Source: Leucobacter sp042726155
Lineage (GTDB): Bacteria; Actinomycetota; Actinomycetes; Actinomycetales; Microbacteriaceae
DNA: 64,000 bases
Reading direction: 5' to 3'
NCBI RefSeq assembly: GCF_042726155.1
Contig: NZ_JBHXHV010000002.1
Location: 248,001-312,000 of the forward strand
Shown: one piece after another, positions 8,248 to 15,181 of the stretch
How the letters are laid out: every line of letters begins with the position of its first letter
Position numbering within the stretch: position 1 is the stretch's first letter
The notes under the pieces: model-generated
Databases searched by the model: none
Seen by the model: only the letters and a program-made list of their open reading frames with translations
Told to the model about the DNA's origin: nothing
Position numbers and translations under genes: made by a program

Positions 8248-9668
8248 GGCTGCGGGTTCTGGTGCCGCTACTGCTCTTCGGGGTACTCGCCATTACCGCG
8301 ATACTCATTCCCGTCGGTGCTTCGATTGCGCAATCACGCACGCAGGAGCTGCAATTGCAACGGGCGGCGGCCATGCAGCACATCGTGCAGCGCGCCTACT
8401 CCGCGTTTGACACGGGCGACCCATCGGAGCTCGAGCACTATCTCGAGCGATTCGTTGACACCTACGGCGAAGCGGTGATGGTCGTCGACGCGAGCGGTAA
8501 TGCGGTTGTCTCCGCCGGCGACATCGCTCTCGACAACGAGGTTGCCGCGGTGGTCGCGGGCGCGCTGCGCGGTGTGCCCCAGTGGCGGCTGCCCACCATC
8601 ACACCTTGGAGTGCCGGGTACGCCGTCGTGGCCGAACCAGTGACGCTCGATGGCCGCACGCCAGAGGGCGCCGTCGTACTGCGCGTCGATCAGGAGTCAG
8701 CGCAGCGCGACGTCGCCGGCAGTTGGGCAACGATTCTCGCGGTGGGCGCAGCACTGCTCCTGGCGGTGCTGCTCGCCTCGGTCGCCTGGACACGGTGGGT
8801 GCTGCGGCCGGTCTCAGCGCTCGATGCGGCGGCGAACGCGCTCGCCGAGAACCGCGGATTCGCTCTCGATGAGGCGGCCGGGCCACCCGAGCTGCGCCGG
8901 CTCTCTCGCTCGTTTGCCCGCATGGCGCGCAGCGTGGAGCTCGCGCTCGACCAGCAGCACGGCCTCGTCGCAGACGCCTCGCATCAGCTGCGCAATCCCC
9001 TCGCCGCGATCAGGCTGCGGATCGACGCGCTCGGTGGTCGGCCCCCTGATGACCCCGAAATCGACGAGATTTTGGCAATCGAGCGAGATCTCGACCGCCT
9101 CGAACACACGGTCACCCGGATGCTCACGCTCGCGAACGCCGAGCACCGCGCAACGGCCGCTTCGAGCGGACACGGGGCCGCAGCGCGCGAAGCGTCTCCG
9201 CGGGACATCGACGAGGCACTGCTGCACGTCTCTGCGGCATCGCTGATCGATCCACACCGCGCGCCGCTCGCCGCCGCGGGCGTCGCCATTGTTGCCGACG
9301 AGCGAGTGCACCCCGTGCGCTTCCGGTTGGCCGATCTCGAAGAAATCGTCGAGCTTCTCGTCGATAACGCCGCCAAGTACGCAGCGGGAACGACGCTCAC
9401 TGTTGAGTTCCAGGCGCGCAATGCTGGCGGTTCGCGAGACGCACGCACCGCGCTGGTGTTCAGCGACTCGGGCGCCGGGCTCGCGACGACCGAGCTGCCG
9501 CTCGTCGGCACCCGCTTTTGGCGAGCACCGGCGCATCTGCGGCAGCCGGGAACCGGGCTCGGCTACGCCATTGTCGTGCAGCTCGCGCGCGCGAACGACG
9601 CAGAGATGGTCGTCGATCACTCCCCCGCCGGCGGGCTGCGCACGACGATCATTGCGAGCGCGTCGTGA
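8244..9668 (+). CDS. Membrane sensor histidine kinase (TctE-like)
   Basis: A 474-residue kinase. One N-terminal helix (about 5-27), an extracytoplasmic sensor region (about 30-165), a second helix (about 170-195), a HAMP-like linker, then an HisKA H-box DASHQLRNPL with H247. The ATPase domain has N-box (VDNAAKYA), G1 (DSGAG) and G2 (GTGLGYAI). It overlaps the regulator upstream (ATGA) and the TAXI lipoprotein downstream (TGATG). The arrangement suggests that the lipoprotein on the outer face presents a ligand to this sensor domain. Confidence 0.93.
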   Translation: MRLRVLVPLLLFGVLAITAILIPVGASIAQSRTQELQLQRAAAMQHIVQRAYSAFDTGDPSELEHYLERFVDTYGEAVMVVDASGNAVVSAGDIALDNEVAAVVAGALRGVPQWRLPTITPWSAGYAVVAEPVTLDGRTPEGAVVLRVDQESAQRDVAGSWATILAVGAALLLAVLLASVAWTRWVLRPVSALDAAANALAENRGFALDEAAGPPELRRLSRSFARMARSVELALDQQHGLVADASHQLRNPLAAIRLRIDALGGRPPDDPEIDEILAIERDLDRLEHTVTRMLTLANAEHRATAASSGHGAAAREASPRDIDEALLHVSAASLIDPHRAPLAAAGVAIVADERVHPVRFRLADLEEIVELLVDNAAKYAAGTTLTVEFQARNAGGSRDARTALVFSDSGAGLATTELPLVGTRFWRAPAHLRQPGTGLGYAIVVQLARANDAEMVVDHSPAGGLRTTIIASAS

Positions 9669-10648
9669 TGACAACCGGAGGGGCCACAGGTGCCGGAGGG
9701 GTGGCGGTCACGCGGCGCGGCCTCCTCGGCGGCGCGGCAGCCGTGTGGGCATTGACGCTCATCGGTTGCGCGCCCGACAACGCTGGACCGTTCGCGATTG
9801 CCTGCGGCGAGCCCGGCGGCGCGTACCTGCAGTTCGGCGAGCTGCTGCGCAACGCGCTGCGCGAGCGCTCGCGCGTGGAGCTCACCCTCACGGTCACTCA
9901 CGGCAGTGCCGAGAACCTCGAGCTGCTCACCAGCGGCTCCGTTGACCTCGCGCTCTCGCTCGCGGACACGGCGAACGAGGGCGCGGCGCAGCACGGGTTC
10001 GTAGCGATCGGCCGCGTGTACCAGAACTATCTGCAGTGCCTTGTACTCGAAGACAGCGACATCTCTTCGCTCGCCGATCTCGCAGGTCGCCGGGTATCAG
10101 TGGGAGCTCCGGGCTCAGGCAGCTCGCACACCACTCGTAGGCTACTTGCGGCGATGGCGTCACACGGCGGCGAAGCGAGTGCGGGCCGGGCCGCCCCCGT
10201 GGTGGCCGAGCTCGAACTCGCCCCAGCGTTGCAGGCGCTCACGACCGGCAGCATCGACGCACTGTTTTGGTCGGGCGGCATTCCGACGCCCGAAATCACG
10301 GAGTTCTCGGAGACGACTCCGCTGCGGCTCGTCGATCTCGCCGACGGGGTCGCCCCGCTCGAGGCGGCACACCCGCGCGAGTACCTCGATACCCGCATCC
10401 CGGCCGGGGTATACGGGTCACCGAAGAGCATTACGACGATCGGCATCTCGAATCTGCTGATGGCGCGCGCCGAACTCGATGCGAGCGCCGCCCGCGCGCT
10501 CGTCGACGTGCTCGTCGTTGACGCCGCGCGTCTCATTCCGAGTGGCTCTGTCGGGCTGCAGTATCTGACGCTCGCCACCCTCATCGACACGGGCAGTGTG
10601 CCCCTGCACCCCGCCGCGCGCAAGCGCTATCGCGAGCTGTACCGGTAG
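9668..10648 (+). CDS. TAXI-family solute-binding lipoprotein
   Basis: A 326-residue periplasmic-binding-protein-like lipoprotein of the TAXI family (TRAP-transporter-associated extracytoplasmic immunogenic proteins), recognised by GEPGGAYLQFGELL and by the later TGSIDALFWSGGIPTPEI. The start overlaps the kinase stop (TGATG at 9666..9670). Residues R16-R17 followed by a hydrophobic stretch and LIGC with C34 indicate a lipoprotein signal, possibly Tat-dependent. No TRAP permease gene lies beside it, so it may serve as an accessory sensor of the upstream kinase instead of a transporter subunit. The ligand is unknown; carboxylates are common for the family. Confidence 0.88.
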   Translation: MTTGGATGAGGVAVTRRGLLGGAAAVWALTLIGCAPDNAGPFAIACGEPGGAYLQFGELLRNALRERSRVELTLTVTHGSAENLELLTSGSVDLALSLADTANEGAAQHGFVAIGRVYQNYLQCLVLEDSDISSLADLAGRRVSVGAPGSGSSHTTRRLLAAMASHGGEASAGRAAPVVAELELAPALQALTTGSIDALFWSGGIPTPEITEFSETTPLRLVDLADGVAPLEAAHPREYLDTRIPAGVYGSPKSITTIGISNLLMARAELDASAARALVDVLVVDAARLIPSGSVGLQYLTLATLIDTGSVPLHPAARKRYRELYR

Positions 10649-10669
10649 CGCGCCTCGTCACGCCCGGGC

Positions 10670-12040
10670 TCAGCGGTCGTCGAGCGCCGTCCCCCTGCGA
10701 TCGACAAGCCCCCAGGCCGCGCCCGCGGCCACGACAAAGAACACCGCGAACACGGTGAAGGTCAGCCCCGGACCGCCGGCGGTCAACAGCACGGGAACGA
10801 GCAGCGGAGCGGCAATCGACGCGATGCGACCGACCCCTGCAGCCCAGCCAGCGCCCGTTGCCCGCAGCGACGTCGGATAGATCTCGGGCGTCACCGCGTA
10901 CAGCGCGCCCCACGCTCCGAGGTTGAAGAACGACAGCGCCATACCAGAGGCGATGATCGCGGTCTCCGAGTGCACCGTGCCAAACACGATCGCTGATGCG
11001 GCCGATCCGACGAGGAAGACCGACAGCGTGAGCCGCCGCCCCCACACCTCAATGAGCCAAGCCGCCACCGCGTAACCCGGCAGCTGCGCGAGCGTGATGA
11101 TGAGCGTGAACCCGAACGACCGCACGAGGCTGAAGCCCGCGTCGACGAGAATGCTCGGAATCCAGATGAACGCGCCGTAGTACGCGAAGTTGACGCAGAA
11201 CCATACCACCCAGATCGACAGCGTTCGGCCACGAAACTCGCTCGACCAGAGCGCACGGAGCCGTCCACTCGTCGAGACCGCCACGGGCGCGGCGGCGGGT
11301 TCAGTCACCGCTGCGGGCGCGGCCTCGGCTGCGGATCGGCTGCGCGATCCGGCAGCGGTCTCGAAATCCGCAACGATGGCCTCCGCCTGCGCGGTGCGCC
11401 CGCGCCCGGCCAGCCAACGTGGCGACTCTGGCAGGCCCCACCGCACCACGAGGGCGTAGATTGCGGGCACCGCGCCGAGCGCAAACGCCCACCGCCAGCC
11501 ATTCTCAGAGGCGGGAACAACGAAGTAGCCGATGAGCGCTGCGGCGGTCCAGCCCACCGCCCAGAAGGCCTCGAGGATCACGATGAGGCGGCCTCGAATG
11601 CGCGCGGGCGCGAACTCGCTGACGTACGTCGACGCGACCGGCAGCTCGGCGCCGAGCCCGAGCCCGACGAAGAACCGCAGCACGAGCAGCAGCCCGATGC
11701 CGCCGACCAGGGCGCTCGCGCCCGTCGCAACACCGTAGATCAGCAGCGTCACGGCGAACACCTGCCGGCGCCCGAAGCGGTCCGCGAGCAGCCCGCCGAG
11801 CGTCGCCCCGATTGCCATGCCGGCGAAGCCAACAGAGGCGATCAGGCCGCTCTGACCTTTGTCAATACCCCACTGCTGAGTGAGGGCGGCGATGATGAAC
11901 GAGATGAGGCCGACATCCATGGCGTCGAGTGCCCAGCCGATGCCAGATCCACCCAGGATCTTGCCGTGCTTGCGTGTGAAGGGCAGCGCGTCGAGGCGCT
12001 CTGCGAGGGAGCGCTGCTCACCCGTCGAAGTTCCGCTCAT
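10670..12040 (-). CDS. MFS transporter, NiaP/AAHS-like metabolite:H+ symporter
   Basis: A 456-residue, 12-helix transporter. Signature loops are ADRFGRRQVF after helix 2, LPVASTYVSEFAPARIRGR in helices 4-5, and PEIYPTSLRATGAGWAAGVGR near the end, as in the niacin/aromatic-acid group of MFS symporters. A central Ala/Pro-rich cytoplasmic loop (about 230-260) is longer than usual. TACGAT at 12047..12052, 6 bases before ATG 12040, points to a leaderless start. It converges with the TAXI lipoprotein gene across 21 bases. Substrate not assignable. Confidence 0.82.
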   Translation of the reverse strand: MSGTSTGEQRSLAERLDALPFTRKHGKILGGSGIGWALDAMDVGLISFIIAALTQQWGIDKGQSGLIASVGFAGMAIGATLGGLLADRFGRRQVFAVTLLIYGVATGASALVGGIGLLLVLRFFVGLGLGAELPVASTYVSEFAPARIRGRLIVILEAFWAVGWTAAALIGYFVVPASENGWRWAFALGAVPAIYALVVRWGLPESPRWLAGRGRTAQAEAIVADFETAAGSRSRSAAEAAPAAVTEPAAAPVAVSTSGRLRALWSSEFRGRTLSIWVVWFCVNFAYYGAFIWIPSILVDAGFSLVRSFGFTLIITLAQLPGYAVAAWLIEVWGRRLTLSVFLVGSAASAIVFGTVHSETAIIASGMALSFFNLGAWGALYAVTPEIYPTSLRATGAGWAAGVGRIASIAAPLLVPVLLTAGGPGLTFTVFAVFFVVAAGAAWGLVDRRGTALDDR

Positions 12041-12112
12041 GGGAACATCGTAGAGCCCCGGCCGCCCCGACCCGCGATCGTCAGCTCACTGATTGCTCAC
12101 GACACTGCGGTG

Positions 12113-13543
12113 TCAGCACTCGATGACGTTCACTGCGAGGCCGCCGAGCGCGGTCTCCTTGTATTTGTGGCTCATGTCGCGCCCGGTTTCTCGCATCGTC
12201 GCGATGACCTGATCGAGACTCACTCGATGATCGCCGTCGCCCATGAGCGCCATCTTGGCGGCGTTCACGGCCTTCGACGCGGCGATCGCGTTCCGTTCGA
12301 TGCACGGAATCTGTACGAGCCCGCCGATTGGGTCGCACGTCAGGCCGAGGTTGTGCTCCATCGCAATCTCCGCCGCGTTTTCGACCTGCTCCGGTGTGCC
12401 GCCGAGTACCTGTGCGAGCCCCGCGGCGGCCATCGACGATGCTGATCCGACCTCGCCCTGGCAGCCGACCTCAGCACCCGAGATCGACGCCTGTTCCTTG
12501 TACAGCACGCCCACGGCGCCGGCCGCGAGGAGAAAATCTGCGACGGCGCGCTGCTTCTCGTCGTCGCTCCAGTCGGTGGCTCCCGGGGTGTAGTGCGTCG
12601 CGTAGAAGAGCACCGCTGGAATGATGCCCGCGGCTCCGTTTGTCGGCGCCGTCACGACGCGGCCGCCAGTCGCGTTCTCTTCATTGACGGCGAGCGCCAC
12701 GAGGTTGATCCACTCCTGCCAGTAGACCGGGTCACGGTGCGGGTCGCGCTCCGTGAGCCTGCGATGCCACTCAGGCGCGCGCCTGCGCACTTCCAGACCG
12801 CCAGGCAGCACACCCGTGCGACCGAGGGCGGAGTTCTTGCAGGCCTCCATGACGTCCCAGATGTGCGCGAGTCCGTCGCGAATCTCGGTCTCGGAGCGCT
12901 GCACGCACTCGTTTGCGAGCATCACCTCGGCGATCGTAAGCTCCGCGGCATTCGCGTGTCGCAGCAGTTCGACGGCGGTCGTGAACGGATACGGCTGCAC
13001 GGCGGCCCGCGAATCAAGCGCGTCGCGCAGCACGTCTTCCGCGCCCTCGCGCACGATGAAGCCGCCGCCGACCGAGAAGTAGGTCTCGTCGGCAATGACC
13101 TCGCCCGCGGCGTCGACCGCGGCGAAGCGCATGCCGTTGGTGTGACGCGGCAGCAGCGTGAGCGGGTGCAGCACGATGTCGCTGACACCGAAGCGCAGGG
13201 GCGCGACGGGCGGTGTTTGCGCGTCACGCATTTGTTCGTCCAGTTGCTCGCCCAGTCGCAGCTCGCCGGTGCGCTCGAGTCGTTCGAGGGCCTCTTCGAC
13301 CTGCTCAGGCATTATCGTCTCGGGGTCAAAGCCCTCAAGGCCGAGCAGCACGGCCGGGAACGTACCGTGACCGTGACCGGTCGCGGCGAGCGACCCGTAC
13401 AGGTCGACTCTGAGTTCAGTCACCCGGTCAGCGCCGCCGAAAACGACCTCGACAAACGCCTTCGCGGCGCGCATCGGGCCCACCGTGTGTGAGCTGGAGG
13501 GCCCGATGCCGACCGTAAAGAGGTCGAAGACGCTGACGGTCAT
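12113..13543 (-). CDS. sdaA: L-serine dehydratase (L-serine ammonia-lyase), iron-sulfur type
   Basis: A 476-residue single-chain enzyme that converts L-serine to pyruvate and ammonia. The N-terminal half holds VGIGPSSSHTVGPMRAA. The C-terminal half holds the iron-sulfur cysteines in EVGCQGEVGSASSMAA, LTCDPIGG and IPCIERN. I place the start at ATG 13543 (MTVSVFDLF), the family start; the open frame continues further up. It is the last gene of the gcvP-gcvT-gcvH operon (17 bases after gcvH), which links glycine breakdown to pyruvate formation via serine. Confidence 0.95.
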   Translation of the reverse strand: MTVSVFDLFTVGIGPSSSHTVGPMRAAKAFVEVVFGGADRVTELRVDLYGSLAATGHGHGTFPAVLLGLEGFDPETIMPEQVEEALERLERTGELRLGEQLDEQMRDAQTPPVAPLRFGVSDIVLHPLTLLPRHTNGMRFAAVDAAGEVIADETYFSVGGGFIVREGAEDVLRDALDSRAAVQPYPFTTAVELLRHANAAELTIAEVMLANECVQRSETEIRDGLAHIWDVMEACKNSALGRTGVLPGGLEVRRRAPEWHRRLTERDPHRDPVYWQEWINLVALAVNEENATGGRVVTAPTNGAAGIIPAVLFYATHYTPGATDWSDDEKQRAVADFLLAAGAVGVLYKEQASISGAEVGCQGEVGSASSMAAAGLAQVLGGTPEQVENAAEIAMEHNLGLTCDPIGGLVQIPCIERNAIAASKAVNAAKMALMGDGDHRVSLDQVIATMRETGRDMSHKYKETALGGLAVNVIEC

Positions 13544-13560
13544 GGTGTGATCGCGGGGCT

Positions 13561-13947
13561 CTACGCGGCCGAGATGTCCGCGCCGTTGTCGGCCGCGTAC
13601 TGCTCTGCGTCGAGCAGCGGGCCCTCTTCGGTCACGGCAACCTTGAACAGCCACGCGGCACCGTAGGGGTCCGAGTTCAGCAGCGCGGGGTCGTCGACGA
13701 CCGCGCTGTTCACCTCGACGACCTCGCCGGCGACCGGCGAGAACAGCTCTGAGACGGACTTGGTCGACTCAACCTCGCCGACGACGGCGCCGACGGCGAT
13801 CGTTGCGCCGACCTCGGGCAGATCGACGTAGACGATTTCGCCGAGGGCGTCGGCGGCAACCTCGCTGATGCCGACGGTGGCCGGGCTGTCGCCCGTGATC
13901 CACTCGTGTTCTGCGGAGTAGCGGAGGCCGGGCTTGACGTTGCTCAT
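13561..13947 (-). CDS. gcvH: Glycine cleavage system H protein
   Basis: A 128-residue lipoyl carrier of the glycine cleavage complex. The lipoylated lysine is K63 in GEVESTKSVSELFSP, and the start is the typical YSAEHEWITGD. It shuttles the aminomethyl group from GcvP to GcvT. It lies between gcvT (92 bases upstream) and sdaA, in the riboswitch-controlled operon. Family length matches. Confidence 0.97.
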   Translation of the reverse strand: MSNVKPGLRYSAEHEWITGDSPATVGISEVAADALGEIVYVDLPEVGATIAVGAVVGEVESTKSVSELFSPVAGEVVEVNSAVVDDPALLNSDPYGAAWLFKVAVTEEGPLLDAEQYAADNGADISAA

Positions 13948-14039
13948 GATGGTGGGTTCCTTAGCTGGTGGGTCGTGTTCGGGTGCGATTGGGGGTGCTA
14001 TCGAGGTGCTGCTGAAAGTGCTGACGCTCCCGCTGAGGG

Positions 14040-15152
14040 TTACGCCTCGCGGCGGTAGAACGGCGGTTCGACGACGGTGAATGGCTCGGCCTTGCCGCGC
14101 AGGTCAACGTCGAGGCGCGCGCCCACCTCGGCGTGACTCGGAGCGACGTAGGCGAGCGCGATCGGGTAGCCGAGAGTCGGGCTCGGCTGGCCGCTCGTGA
14201 TCTGGCCGACGGTCTCGCCGTTCGCCAGCACGGCGTAGCCGCCGCGCCCCGCGCGACGGCCGTCGCCGCGCAGCCCGACGAGCACGCGCTCGGCTGCGGC
14301 GTCGCGGCGCGCTTCGAGCGCCTCGCGACCGATGAATTGCTCGGTCTTCTTGAACGAGACAACCGGGCCGAGGCCCGCGTCAAACGGGGTGACGTCGCGG
14401 CTGAGTTCGTTGCCGTAGAGCGGCATGCCCGCTTCAAGTCGGAGCGAGTCGCGCGATGCGAGTCCCGCGGGAATCAGGCCGTGGGCCTCCCCCGCCTGCA
14501 CGAGCGCGCGCCACAGTTCGGCTGCCTGTGAGTTCGGCACGTACAGCTCGAAACCGTCTTCACCCGTGTACCCGGTGCGCGCGAGCAGCACGGGAATACC
14601 GGCCACGGTCGCGAACTCCGCCGCGTAGTAGCGCATCTCGCTCACGAGCGCGCGCTGATCCTCTGGCACGAGCGCGTGCAGGATCGCCACGGCGTTCGGC
14701 CCCTGCACGGCAACCAGGCTGGTGTCGGCCGACTCGTCTGCGACGGTGACGTCGAATCCGGCGGCCCGCTCCGCGAAAGCGGCTGCGACGGTGTCGGCGT
14801 TTCCGGCGTTCGGCACGACGAGGTACTCGTCGTCTGCGAGTCGGTAGCTGATCAGATCGTCGATGATGCCACCGTCTTCAGCGCAGATCAGCGAGTACTT
14901 GGCGCGGCCCACGGCGATTGCGCCGAGGTTACCGACGAGCGCCGTGTTCAAGAAGGTCGCGGCGTCGGGGCCGGACACTCGAATCTCACCCATGTGGGAA
15001 AGGTCGAACAGGCCGGCCGCGCTGCGCACGGCGCGGTGTTCTGCAAGCTCGGAACCGTACTTCAGTGGCATGTCCCAGCCACCGAAATCGGTGAACGAGG
15101 CGCCGAGTGCCGCGTGTTCGGCGTGCAGGGCGGTGTGCTTCGGGGTGCTCAT
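14040..15152 (-). CDS. gcvT: Glycine cleavage system T protein, aminomethyltransferase
   Basis: A 370-residue tetrahydrofolate-dependent aminomethyltransferase that releases ammonia and makes methylene-THF. Motifs include FTDFGGWDMPLKYGS near the start, DLSHMGEIRVSG, and ARTGYTGEDGFELY. Two ATGs lie in frame (15158 and 15152). I choose 15152 because GAGG sits about 6 bases before it, whereas it would abut the other. The gap to gcvP contains an exact 11-bp tandem duplication. Confidence 0.96.
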   Translation of the reverse strand: MSTPKHTALHAEHAALGASFTDFGGWDMPLKYGSELAEHRAVRSAAGLFDLSHMGEIRVSGPDAATFLNTALVGNLGAIAVGRAKYSLICAEDGGIIDDLISYRLADDEYLVVPNAGNADTVAAAFAERAAGFDVTVADESADTSLVAVQGPNAVAILHALVPEDQRALVSEMRYYAAEFATVAGIPVLLARTGYTGEDGFELYVPNSQAAELWRALVQAGEAHGLIPAGLASRDSLRLEAGMPLYGNELSRDVTPFDAGLGPVVSFKKTEQFIGREALEARRDAAAERVLVGLRGDGRRAGRGGYAVLANGETVGQITSGQPSPTLGYPIALAYVAPSHAEVGARLDVDLRGKAEPFTVVEPPFYRREA

Positions 15153-15159
15153 GGTCATC

Positions 15160-15181
15160 CTCAGTTCTCGCTCAGTTCTCG
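15160..15181 (-). repeat. 11-bp tandem duplication at the gcvP/gcvT junction
   Basis: CTCAGTTCTCG occurs twice in a row (15160..15170 and 15171..15181, + strand). The copies cover the last codons and stop of gcvP (stop at 15172..15174) and the leader of gcvT, so the GAG-type ribosome binding segment is also present twice. Confidence 0.85.

Noticed and set aside
13961..14437. 158-residue leftward frame after gcvH
   Set aside because: It overlaps the 3' part of gcvT in another frame and is Arg/Ser/Ala-rich.
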